In this document: positions 7,440-15,185 of the stretch, one piece after another | Position numbering within the stretch: position 1 is the stretch's first letter | How the letters are laid out: every line of letters begins with the position of its first letter | Assembly: GCA_002421405.1 (NCBI GenBank) | Contig: DIJY01000076.1 | Coordinates: 2,558-21,897, forward strand | Length of the DNA stretch: 19,340 nt | Source of the DNA: Caryophanales bacterium UBA5632 | GTDB taxonomy: Bacteria > Bacillota_I > Bacilli_A > Izemoplasmatales > Hujiaoplasmataceae | Reading direction: 5' to 3' | Notes under the pieces: generated by a model | Databases searched by the model: none | What the model was told of the DNA's origin: nothing | Seen by the model: only the letters and a program-made list of their open reading frames with translations | Position numbers and translations under genes: made by a program

Positions 7440-9446
7440 ATGAAACATGAATTGTTAAAAATAAAAGGCATTGGCGAAGCAATGCTACTAAAACTTAATC
7501 ACAATGGCATCAATTCAGTTGCCGATATAATTCGTTATTTACCATCTCGTTATGAAAAACATGAAATATCATCGATTCATTCAATGCAAATTTCAAAAGC
7601 AATCACAATCAAGGGAAAAGTAGATAAGCCTCCGGTCTTAAATTATATACGCAAAAGATTAACGAAATTAATCATCGATGTTACTTCTGAAACTATCAGT
7701 TTTAAGGTGGTTCTTTTTAATCGCGAATTTTTAAAATCATCGCTCTTTGTTGGTTCTGATATCGTCGTGACAGGAAAATTTGATAACACAAATAAATGGA
7801 TGGTCGCAAGCGATCTTGTACTCGCTAAGAACTATATCGAAGGTGTCATCCCAAAATATGGACTTATCGATATCGGTGATCGCGTATTTGCAAAATTAGT
7901 AATGGAGGCATTGAAACAAGAAACGTTATTTGATGAAGATCCGCTCCCAGATGAACTCATCAACCATCGTCATTTATTAACCCAAAAACAGATGCTTTCA
8001 TTGGCGCACTGTCCCGATTCTGAAAATGCAATTGAAGCGGTATCAAAACGAATTAAGTACGAAGAATTATTCCGATTCGGTTTAAGAATTGCACTCTTAA
8101 GACGAATCAATAATAATATTGTATCTATACCAAAAAAATATGACATTCAAAAGGTAAAACAATTTATCGAATCGCTGCCATTCGAATTGACATCTGATCA
8201 AAAAGCAGTGACGAACGAAATCTTTCGCGATTTAAAAAAACCTAACCCGATGTTGCGTCTTTTGCAAGGAGATGTCGGATCTGGAAAGACAGTTTGTGCA
8301 ACAATCGCCGCTTACGCTGTTGTTACCGCAAAAGAACAAGTCGCAATCATGGCTCCGACAGAAATATTAGCCTATCAACACTATCAAAATTTGAAATCTC
8401 AATTCGATTTGTTTGGAGTTCGCGTTGAATTTTTAAGCAGCAGTATTAAGGGTGAAGAAAGAAATTTGATTCTAACAAATCTTCAAAATGGTTCGATTAA
8501 TATATTGATTGGAACGCATTCGCTCATTCAAGAAGAAATCAATTTTGCCCATCTTGGATTTGTCATTATTGATGAACAACATCGATTTGGAGTCGATCAA
8601 CGAAAAAAATTACGTTTAAAAGGACTCAATCCTGATGTATTGTTGATGAGCGCCACCCCAATTCCGAGAACCTTATCCATCGCGATTTTTGGCGATATGG
8701 ATATCAGTTCAATTAAAACCATGCCGTTAGGAAGAAAAACAGTACAAACCAACGTCTTTGATTTTTCTATGATTGATTCCGTGATTGCTCGAGTCAATGA
8801 TGAATTATATCATGGGAATCAAGCCTATTTTATCGTACCTGTTATTGATGGTAAAGAAGGATCGGATTTACTTGGTGTTCAAGAATTGTATGATATTTTA
8901 AGGAAACACATCTTCCATGAATACGAAATAGAGATTCTTCACGGTAAAATGAAGAACGATGATAAAACATCGATTTTATCACGTTTCTATGAAGGGTCGA
9001 TTCGAATTTTAGTTTCAACTACGGTTGTCGAAGTAGGATTAAACGCCCCAAAAGCGACCGTCATGACGGTTATTAACGCTGAAAGGTTTGGACTTTCTCA
9101 ACTTCATCAATTACGAGGAAGAGTCGGAAGAAACGATAAGCAATCCTATTGTTATTTTTTATCAGATTCGATTCTTATGGGGAATAATCGCTTAGAAATC
9201 CTCGAAAAAACGACAGATGGCTTTGAAATCAGCGAGGAAGATTTAAGGCAACGCGGTCCTGGTGAAGTTTTTGGTTCTGAACAAACAGGAATTCCCAAAT
9301 TTAAAATGGCTAATATCATTAATGATGAAGAACTTCTTCATCTTGCATTTGCTGACGCATTCGAGATGATTGATAGTCAAAGCCCCAAAGTCGTTCAACT
9401 GGTAAATAATACATTTTCATCGATTGAAAATTTCCAATTGGACTAG
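7440..9446 (+). CDS. recG: ATP-dependent DNA helicase RecG
   Basis: This 668-residue superfamily 2 helicase remodels stalled replication forks and Holliday junctions. The N-terminal part (about 1-245) is the wedge/OB-fold DNA-binding domain, with a HhH-like KIKGIGEAMLLKL segment at the start. Helicase motifs are complete: GDVGSGKT (277-284), APTEILA (305-311), DEQH box in IIDEQHRFG (376-384), SATPIPRT (404-411), STTVVEVGLNAP (526-537) and QLRGRVGR (557-564). Length is normal, and GGGAGGG at 7427-7433 is a strong ribosome binding site. recG next to yloV is a Firmicutes arrangement, but the intervening sdaA genes are absent. Confidence 0.97.
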   Translation: MKHELLKIKGIGEAMLLKLNHNGINSVADIIRYLPSRYEKHEISSIHSMQISKAITIKGKVDKPPVLNYIRKRLTKLIIDVTSETISFKVVLFNREFLKSSLFVGSDIVVTGKFDNTNKWMVASDLVLAKNYIEGVIPKYGLIDIGDRVFAKLVMEALKQETLFDEDPLPDELINHRHLLTQKQMLSLAHCPDSENAIEAVSKRIKYEELFRFGLRIALLRRINNNIVSIPKKYDIQKVKQFIESLPFELTSDQKAVTNEIFRDLKKPNPMLRLLQGDVGSGKTVCATIAAYAVVTAKEQVAIMAPTEILAYQHYQNLKSQFDLFGVRVEFLSSSIKGEERNLILTNLQNGSINILIGTHSLIQEEINFAHLGFVIIDEQHRFGVDQRKKLRLKGLNPDVLLMSATPIPRTLSIAIFGDMDISSIKTMPLGRKTVQTNVFDFSMIDSVIARVNDELYHGNQAYFIVPVIDGKEGSDLLGVQELYDILRKHIFHEYEIEILHGKMKNDDKTSILSRFYEGSIRILVSTTVVEVGLNAPKATVMTVINAERFGLSQLHQLRGRVGRNDKQSYCYFLSDSILMGNNRLEILEKTTDGFEISEEDLRQRGPGEVFGSEQTGIPKFKMANIINDEELLHLAFADAFEMIDSQSPKVVQLVNNTFSSIENFQLD

Positions 9447-9455
9447 CTTTTGTGA

Positions 9456-9494
9456 TATACTTTTATAAGAAGACTCTATTAAATTATAAGTATA
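9456..9494 (+). promoter_or_regulatory. Imperfect inverted repeat / hairpin in the plsX leader
   Basis: TATACTT (9456-9462) and ATAA (9465-9468) pair with TTAT (9484-9487) and AAGTATA (9488-9494). The result is an 11-bp stem with a 2-base bulge and a 15-base loop. No T-tract follows, so it is not a terminator. It could be an operator or a leader structure. The region also offers weak promoter elements (TTGGAC at 9438, TTTATA at 9462). No match to the FapR consensus operator was recognised. Confidence 0.4.
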
Positions 9495-9564
9495 GAAAAC
9501 CAAAATGACAACGAATCAAAATAGAAGGAGAAATAATCATTTTACACACGTAGTAGAAGTGATT

Positions 9565-10593
9565 ATGAAAACAAAAATGATTAGAATAGCTGTTGATGCG
9601 ATGGGCGGAGATTACGCCCCTAAAGAACAAGTTCTCGGTGCGATGCTTGCAATTGAGAAAATCAAAGATATTGAGATAACTTTGTATGGAGAAAAATCAA
9701 AAATTGAATACTATATCAAGTCTTCAGAGCGCATTCACATCGTTGAGACTGATTATGTCATCGACATGGGAGAAAAAAATCCAATCAAAGCAATTAAAGA
9801 ACATCCGAATGGGTCGATGGCATTAGCACTTGCGAGTCTCAGAAAGCAAGAAAATGATGCTGTTGTTTCGAGTGGTGCAACTCAAGCTCTTATTGCTGGA
9901 GCACATATTTTAGTAAGAAGAATGCCTGGTTTTAAAAGAACCGCTATTGCGCCAATGATTCCTTCAATCGACGGTCGAGGAACCATCCTTTTAGATGCGG
10001 GTGGCAACCTTGATATCCGTCCAGAACATATGCTTCAGCAAGCATATTTCGCAGCAGTCGTAGCGAAAGAAGTCTTGAAACGCGATCATCCAATCGTCGG
10101 GCTCATTAACATCGGAACCGAAGAGGGAAAAGGTAGAGAAATCGATAAAGAAGTATTCACATTGTTTAAAGAAACTGATTTGTTCGAATTTTATGGAAAT
10201 GTCGAACCAAAATCAGTGATGAATCCACCTTGTGACATTCTTATCAGTGATGGTTTTACAGCGAATATCGTGATGAAAACAATGGAAGGCGTTGCCAAAG
10301 GAATGGGAGAAATTCTTAAACGCGAACTTAAAAGCACTCTCAGTGGCAAGATTGGCGCTTTATTAGCCAAGAAGAATCTTAAGAACTTTAAAAAATCCAT
10401 GTCCCCTGAAGAGGTTGGCGGTGCGATGATTTATGGTTTATACGCGCCAGTTATCAAAGCTCAAGGTGCATCAAAAGCCTATGGCTTCTATAATGCGATT
10501 CGCCAAGCTGCGGATGTCGTTCGTTCTGAAGTATTTCCAAAAGTAGCCAAATATGTAGCTGAAACGAATGAGTTGAATAAAAATGAAGAATAA
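9565..10593 (+). CDS. plsX: Phosphate acyltransferase PlsX
   Basis: PlsX interconverts acyl-ACP and acyl-phosphate, feeding PlsY at the first acylation of glycerol 3-phosphate. Family segments are clear: AVDAMGGDYAPKE near the N-terminus, EHPNGSMALALASL, VSSGATQALIAGAHILVRRMPG and ILLDAGGNLD. From the ATG at 9565 the product is 342 residues, normal for PlsX. That start has GAAGTGATT just upstream, resembling the anti-SD complement. The frame is open further up to ATG 9505, but that start has no ribosome binding site and would add 20 polar residues foreign to the family. The fab and acpP genes that normally follow are missing, and rnc overlaps its end by 11 bases. Confidence 0.93.
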   Translation: MKTKMIRIAVDAMGGDYAPKEQVLGAMLAIEKIKDIEITLYGEKSKIEYYIKSSERIHIVETDYVIDMGEKNPIKAIKEHPNGSMALALASLRKQENDAVVSSGATQALIAGAHILVRRMPGFKRTAIAPMIPSIDGRGTILLDAGGNLDIRPEHMLQQAYFAAVVAKEVLKRDHPIVGLINIGTEEGKGREIDKEVFTLFKETDLFEFYGNVEPKSVMNPPCDILISDGFTANIVMKTMEGVAKGMGEILKRELKSTLSGKIGALLAKKNLKNFKKSMSPEEVGGAMIYGLYAPVIKAQGASKAYGFYNAIRQAADVVRSEVFPKVAKYVAETNELNKNEE

Positions 10594-11284
10594 TTTAGAG
10601 AAACTAAAAAAATATTTTGGTCTGACTTTTATTAATGAAGAGTTGTTAATTCAGGCCATGACCCATCCATCTTACGCCAATGAATATGGCACTATTTCTA
10701 ATCAACGACTAGAATTTATCGGTGATGCAGTCATTGATTTAGCGGTCGGTAAATTTCTTTATGAGTTAATGCCTGGAGAAGACGAAGGTGGATTGACAAA
10801 AAAACGGGCTCAAGAAGTATGTGAAGGTAGTCTTTTTGAGTTTGCCAAAAGCTTTGATTTGGGGCAATATTTATTGCTTGGTAAAGGTGAAGATAAAAAT
10901 CAAGGAAGAGAGAAACAAGCTGTTTTAGCCGATGCATTTGAAGCCCTTTTAGGAGCGATATTTCTTGATAAGGGGTTTAATGAAGTCTATAAAGTTCTCA
11001 ACAAAGTTGTATTTCCCGAAATAAAGAAGAATATCAATCAAGAGAATAATGATTACAAAAGCAAACTTCAAGAGCTAGTTCAATCTGATAAAAGAACACT
11101 TGTTTATGAAATCATTTCTGAATCAGGCCCAGCCCATGATCGCACTTTTGTTGCAAGAGTCACGATGGACGATGGTATTCGAATGGGTGAAGGCACGGGA
11201 AAAACAAAAAAAGAAGCGGAACAAGATGCGGCAAAAAACACACTTGAAAAACTCGCTCCTACAGAAAAGATTGATGAAGAATGA
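10583..11284 (+). CDS. rnc: Ribonuclease III
   Basis: This 233-residue double-strand-specific endoribonuclease processes rRNA precursors and structured mRNAs. The catalytic domain carries the signature NQRLEFIGDAV at 40-50, with E44 and D48, and the second acidic pair D117 and E120 in ADAFEALLGA. A double-stranded RNA-binding domain occupies about 156-228, with GKTKKEAEQDAAKNTL typical of its last helix. It overlaps plsX by 11 bases, has a weak own ribosome binding site and is probably coupled to plsX. The stop is TGA, evidence for the standard code. In Bacillus smc and ftsY follow; here dnaD follows. Confidence 0.97.
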   Translation: MKNNLEKLKKYFGLTFINEELLIQAMTHPSYANEYGTISNQRLEFIGDAVIDLAVGKFLYELMPGEDEGGLTKKRAQEVCEGSLFEFAKSFDLGQYLLLGKGEDKNQGREKQAVLADAFEALLGAIFLDKGFNEVYKVLNKVVFPEIKKNINQENNDYKSKLQELVQSDKRTLVYEIISESGPAHDRTFVARVTMDDGIRMGEGTGKTKKEAEQDAAKNTLEKLAPTEKIDEE

Positions 11285-11301
11285 GAAAGGTCGGGTTTGA
11301 T

Positions 11302-11964
11302 ATGGACACGGAATTAATCATCAAATTGATTGAAGACGGGGTACTGGATTTCAATAAACTGATTCTCAAAAATTATAAACAATTAGGTATCAATGAGGCT
11401 GAAGCCTTCGTTTTAATTGAGTTAAATAATCAAAATAAGAAGGGTAACACCTTCTTAAATCCAACGAAATTGGTTAAAAATTTATCACTCTCAATCGATG
11501 AACTTCTAGCCGTATTAGACCAATTAATGAAAAAGGGATTAATTGTAATCGAAATGGTCATCAATGAAAATGGTAAAGAAGCGGAAATATTTCATATGAA
11601 TAAAGCCATCTCAATCATTCTTGATTACTATAAAAAAATGATTGAAAATTCAATGGTAAATAAATCTAAGAAATTTGGATCACCAGAAGAAGAACTTGTT
11701 GATTTAATTGAGACTGAATTTCAAAAACAATTGTCTCCCCTTGAAATAGAAATTATCCGAAAATGGGTTGCTGAAGATCATTTTGAACTACTCGATATTA
11801 AAAAGGCGTTATTAGATGCTATCAAAGCGAACAAGTTTACATTAAGTTATGTCGACGGCATCTTGGTAAAGCGTCGTACATCAATTAAAAAAGCTAAAGA
11901 AGTAACTTATAAATCCGAAGAAGCTGAAGCTTTAAAGACCTTTTTTGACTCATGGCAAAAATAA
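11302..11964 (+). CDS. dnaD: DnaD-family replication initiation protein
   Basis: DnaD helps load the replicative helicase at origins and restart sites in Firmicutes. The N-terminal winged-helix part contains LILKNYKQLGINEAEAFVLIEL, close to the DnaD pattern (LLxxYKxLGLNExE). The C-terminal DnaD domain (about 130-220) includes EFQKQLSPLEIEIIRKWV. I chose ATG 11302 (220 residues), because the alignment to DnaD begins there and GAAAGGT (11285-11291) lies upstream. ATG 11281, overlapping the rnc stop, would add 7 residues and cannot be excluded. It overlaps nth by 13 bases; dnaD-nth is a conserved Firmicutes pair. Confidence 0.88.
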   Translation: MDTELIIKLIEDGVLDFNKLILKNYKQLGINEAEAFVLIELNNQNKKGNTFLNPTKLVKNLSLSIDELLAVLDQLMKKGLIVIEMVINENGKEAEIFHMNKAISIILDYYKKMIENSMVNKSKKFGSPEEELVDLIETEFQKQLSPLEIEIIRKWVAEDHFELLDIKKALLDAIKANKFTLSYVDGILVKRRTSIKKAKEVTYKSEEAEALKTFFDSWQK

Positions 11965-12590
11965 CAAAGGAAGTTATAGACGTAATCTATAAAGAAATCT
12001 CGACATTGTTTCCAGAAGCACATTGTGAATTAAATTATGACTCAGATTTGCATTTATTGATGGCAATTATGTTGAGTGCTCAAACAACGGATGCATCTGT
12101 TAATCGAGTAACTCCCGCATTATTCGCTCAATATCGCACAACCAGTGATTTGGCTCACGGCAAACTTGAGGATATTGAATCGATAATTAAATATCTAGGT
12201 TTGTATAAAAATAAAGCAAGAAACCTAAAAGCAATGGGGTTAATGATTTTAAATATATATGACGGTAAGATACCGAAAACACAAGAAGAATTAGAATCAT
12301 TACCGGGAGTCGGAAGAAAAACTGCAAATGTCTTCTTAAGTGAATGGCATAAAATTCCAAGAATAGCAGTGGATACGCATGTTAAGCGTGTTAGTCATCG
12401 TTTAGGATTAGCACTCGAGAGCGATTCGCCAGAAAAAGTAGAAGCAAAGTTGATGAAGTTATTTCCAGAAGAAATATGGATTGAATTGCATCATAAATTG
12501 ATCTTCTTCGGCCGCTATTTTTGTAAGGCGAAAAAACCAGAATGCAAGAAATGCCCACTACTACCAATATGCAAAAAGCCAATTCTTTGA
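11952..12590 (+). CDS. nth: Endonuclease III (DNA glycosylase/AP lyase)
   Basis: This 212-residue base-excision-repair enzyme removes oxidised pyrimidines and cleaves the abasic site. The helix-hairpin-helix LESLPGVGRKTANV (115-127) contains the catalytic Lys at 123. The catalytic Asp is D141 in AVDTHVKRVSHRL. A [4Fe-4S] cluster is bound by C191, C198, C201 and C207, with the canonical C-x6-C-x2-C-x5-C spacing. The start lies inside dnaD. The stop is TGA, and the terminator stem begins in the last codons. Confidence 0.97.
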   Translation: MAKITKEVIDVIYKEISTLFPEAHCELNYDSDLHLLMAIMLSAQTTDASVNRVTPALFAQYRTTSDLAHGKLEDIESIIKYLGLYKNKARNLKAMGLMILNIYDGKIPKTQEELESLPGVGRKTANVFLSEWHKIPRIAVDTHVKRVSHRLGLALESDSPEKVEAKLMKLFPEEIWIELHHKLIFFGRYFCKAKKPECKKCPLLPICKKPIL

Positions 12591-12602
12591 ATTGGTTTTT
12601 TT
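12573..12602 (+). terminator. Intrinsic terminator of the rnc-dnaD-nth unit
   Basis: CCAATTC / GAATTGG (7 bp, TTT loop) is extended by A-rich/T-rich arms and followed by a run of T. The left arm encodes the last residues of nth, and the right arm contains part of its TGA stop. Confidence 0.85.
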
Positions 12603-12667
12603 ACTGGTTTGAAAATGAGACATATTTTTTCAAGTAATATAGTCTATCAAAATTAACCAAGGTATTC

Positions 12668-12727
12668 TATAATAAACTTTATGAGTTTGAAATATCAATA
12701 ATAGAGCAAACTCAAATTTTATAAAAT
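12668..12727 (+). promoter_or_regulatory. Leader of the HTH regulator gene: -10 box, inverted repeat, palindrome
   Basis: TATAAT (12668-12673) is a putative -10; its -35 is weak. Downstream lies an 8-bp perfect inverted repeat TGAGTTTG (12682-12689) / CAAACTCA (12707-12714), spaced by 17 bases. A perfect 12-bp palindrome ATTTTATAAAAT (12716-12727) follows directly before the ribosome binding site AGAGGAGA. The elements could be operators for autoregulation or a 5' mRNA hairpin. Confidence 0.45.
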
Positions 12728-12740
12728 AGAGGAGAAACAA

Positions 12741-14030
12741 ATGATTCACAAATTAATAATGGATGTAGAAAAAAGAAATCAAGCAACTCAAGATTTTTAT
12801 TTAGGCGGGCTTGGGCTGTTGGTTAAAAAGCGCCGTATGTATTTGAACATGACACAAGAAACACTCGCAAAAGGTATTTGTTCTAATACATATTTATCGA
12901 AGTTTGAAAATAATGCAGCGCCCATCAACAATGAGTTTATCGGTTTGATTATGGAAAAAATAGAACTTGGTTATGATTCCGTAATCCTTCCTGATGAAAT
13001 GATTGAAATATTTGAAAAAGCTTTGGATTATTATATCCGAGATGATAAGAATCAATTTGAAATAATGATGCATTCAGTAAAACAAGTAGAATTTGCAATT
13101 TTAGTTGATATCGCTAGACTGGGTTATTACGTTACATTAGGAAACCAAAATGAAGCGAATGAGTTATCAGAAAATTTATATCATTTTTTAACTTCAATGG
13201 ATTCAAAAGCATTAAATGCTTTCATGATTTTTAGTGCTGCCTCAAAAATCCTTAATCATCGTTATGATGAAGCTCTAAAAATACTCGAATTATTCAAGAA
13301 ACTTGATTCTCATAATGCAGATTTAGTCGGTATCATCGCTTATCAAAAATTCATATGTTACGGCAATTTAGGTTTAATCAATCAATCAAGAATTAATGCA
13401 GAAGAAGCAAGAAGTATTTTCGTGAAATCAAAAAACTATCGCCGTTTAGCTTTAATCGATTTATATCAAATTGAATTTTCATATTATGAGAGCGAAACAA
13501 TCATCAATTACAATAATATAAGTTTTCTTGAACTACTCAATCAAGATGAAAAAGATCGTTTTTATCTATTGCTCGCTTTAGGTAAAGAGAACTCATTCGA
13601 AAACTTAATGAAAATATCAAAAAATAGCAAATATTATGTAGAATCATTATTTCTTAATTGCTGGTTAAGACTTAATGAGAAAAATTCAAGTGATTTTCTG
13701 AATTATAAAGATGAATTATATCAAATATGTTTAAATCCTCAACACTCACGCGTAAACTATCACCATTGGATCGTTTTAATGGAGTTAGGAGCGTACCATG
13801 ATTTACGTAGTTTCTTACTGACACATATTTTACCACTCGCATATCAATATCAATCGGTTTTCTTATTGAAAAAAATAACGAAAGAAATCGCAAGTTTTTC
13901 ATTTACGAACAAACGATATAAAGACGCTTTGTATGAAATTATTAATATTGAAAGTGATATTGCCAAGCTCCAAAACATTAAAAAACCGATTGGGATGTTG
14001 AATCCCCAATCGGCTTATGATATCGAATAA
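12741..14030 (+). CDS. XRE-type helix-turn-helix regulator with long helical (TPR-like) C-terminal region
   Basis: This 429-residue protein has an N-terminal Cro/CI-type DNA-binding domain at about 24-75: LLVKKRRMYLNMTQETLAKG, followed by CSNTYLSKFEN. The remaining 350 residues are predicted helical, with alternating amphipathic helices such as YDEALKILELFKKLDS and RINAEEARSIF. This suggests tetratricopeptide-like repeats. The layout resembles RNPP/Rgg-type regulators, which bind small signalling peptides in Firmicutes. That function is inference, and no candidate peptide gene was found beside it. AGAGGAGA sets the start. The gene has no terminator of its own and abuts mrp on the other strand. 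Its last residues are encoded by the mrp terminator. Confidence 0.8.
   Translation: MIHKLIMDVEKRNQATQDFYLGGLGLLVKKRRMYLNMTQETLAKGICSNTYLSKFENNAAPINNEFIGLIMEKIELGYDSVILPDEMIEIFEKALDYYIRDDKNQFEIMMHSVKQVEFAILVDIARLGYYVTLGNQNEANELSENLYHFLTSMDSKALNAFMIFSAASKILNHRYDEALKILELFKKLDSHNADLVGIIAYQKFICYGNLGLINQSRINAEEARSIFVKSKNYRRLALIDLYQIEFSYYESETIINYNNISFLELLNQDEKDRFYLLLALGKENSFENLMKISKNSKYYVESLFLNCWLRLNEKNSSDFLNYKDELYQICLNPQHSRVNYHHWIVLMELGAYHDLRSFLLTHILPLAYQYQSVFLLKKITKEIASFSFTNKRYKDALYEIINIESDIAKLQNIKKPIGMLNPQSAYDIE
13980..14013 (-). terminator. Intrinsic terminator of mrp, inside the regulator gene
   Basis: CCGATTGGG (13986-13994) pairs perfectly with CCCAATCGG (14005-14013). On the minus strand the hairpin is followed by six T (13980-13985), so it is oriented for mrp. 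On the plus strand only CTTATGAT follows, giving no U-tract. It lies wholly inside the 3' end of the regulator's coding sequence. Confidence 0.85.
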
Positions 14031-15029
14031 CTATTCAAATGCCTTTATAACTTTTCTTGCTAGATTTAAATACATAATCCCAATGTATTCTGTAGGAGCA
14101 TAGAGCGAGTGATGCCCAGAGGTTGGCTGTCCGATTGGAATCGTTGTTAACAAGGGAACATTCAACTTTTCAGCAACAATCTTTCCGCCACCCTTTCCGA
14201 AAATAAAATGTTTTTCTTCATTTATTTCAAGGAAACTCATATTTTCGATGACACCAATGATTTCTTGCTTTAATTCTTGCGCAGCGAATCCTGCTTTAAT
14301 AGCGATATGAGAAGCGCTGACGTGGGGTGTAGTAACAAGCATTGTTTTTGCATCAGGGATTAAACTCTTTACGTCCATTGCCACATCACCTGTGCCGGGT
14401 GGGAGATCGATTAACATGTAATCTAAATCAGGACTCCATATTGTTTCTAAAACAAATATTTTTAAGATTTTTCCTAACATTGGGCCACGCCACATGAGCG
14501 CTTTTCCCGCTTCAGTCATAAATTCAGCGGAGACTATTTCAATACCACGAATGTTATATGGATAGATTTTACCATCTTCAGTTCCTGATAATTCTTCATT
14601 TTCAATATCAAAAATTTTCGGCATGTTTGATCCGTATATGTCGGCGTCAATGATGCCGACTTTTTTTCCCATTGAAGTTAACGCCAAAGCGAGATTTGCA
14701 GTAACCGTTGATTTACCAACGCCACCTTTTCCCGATGCGATTGCTAATATATGCATGGTCTTCGCTATATTTTTAGGTCTTGCTTGTTCATACTCAACCG
14801 ATAAACTTTTATACCCTAAATCAAGTTTTACGATTTTTGCAATGCTTCTGTTTAATTTCGATGTGAATTCGTTGTTATTTACAGCGATATCAATCAGCAT
14901 GACAACAGAAGAGGCTTCTTCATCAATGCCAATATGTTTGATTGCATTATTTTCCTTTAAAGTCTCTCCAGAACTAGGATCAACGATCACTTCAATTAGT
15001 TTTCTTATTTCATCTACAGTATTTTTCAT
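14031..15029 (-). CDS. Mrp/NBP35-family P-loop ATPase (ApbC/SalA-like), cysteine-free
   Basis: This 332-residue protein has an N-terminal MIP18/DUF59-like domain (about 1-85) and a ParA-like ATPase domain. The deviant Walker A is SGKGGVGKST at 99-108. DADIYGSNMPKI (128-139), MLIDLPPGTGD (205-215) and GVIENMSF (259-266) are Mrp signatures. Mrp/ApbC proteins carry Fe-S clusters to apo-enzymes and often use a C-terminal CxxC after ENMS. Here that position reads LEINEEKHFIFG, and the whole protein has no cysteine. Cluster carriage by the usual mode is therefore unlikely. A role nearer to Bacillus SalA, an Mrp-family regulator, is possible. The minus-strand start follows a weak GAGATG. A TATAAT (15058-15063, minus) is a possible -10. 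Confidence 0.88.
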   Translation of the reverse strand: MKNTVDEIRKLIEVIVDPSSGETLKENNAIKHIGIDEEASSVVMLIDIAVNNNEFTSKLNRSIAKIVKLDLGYKSLSVEYEQARPKNIAKTMHILAIASGKGGVGKSTVTANLALALTSMGKKVGIIDADIYGSNMPKIFDIENEELSGTEDGKIYPYNIRGIEIVSAEFMTEAGKALMWRGPMLGKILKIFVLETIWSPDLDYMLIDLPPGTGDVAMDVKSLIPDAKTMLVTTPHVSASHIAIKAGFAAQELKQEIIGVIENMSFLEINEEKHFIFGKGGGKIVAEKLNVPLLTTIPIGQPTSGHHSLYAPTEYIGIMYLNLARKVIKAFE

Positions 15030-15123
15030 GACTACATCTCGCTTTCTACAGTTTAATATTATATCTTATAATGGAAAAAAATGAGATTATATTGCTTATG
15101 AAATTAAATTATGTGAGGATTCC

Positions 15124-15152
15124 TTTACATCATTTATAATTCGTTTTATAAT
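15124..15152 (+). promoter_or_regulatory. Strong sigma-A-type promoter of the PIG-L gene
   Basis: TTTACA (15124-15129), an exact 17-base spacer and TATAAT (15147-15152) match the consensus in all but one position. Transcription would begin near 15160, about 25 bases before the ATG. The 156-base gap to mrp also carries the divergent mrp promoter region. Confidence 0.8.
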
Positions 15153-15185
15153 GACATATGACGATTTTTCTTGGAGGTATCACTC

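Noticed and set aside
9505..9564. N-terminal extension of PlsX from ATG 9505
   Set aside because: No ribosome binding site and 20 residues without family similarity; the PlsX fold starts at the later ATG.
14623..15084. Open frame of 153 codons on the plus strand opposite mrp
   Set aside because: It mirrors the well-supported mrp gene, has no ribosome binding site and shows no recognisable protein pattern.
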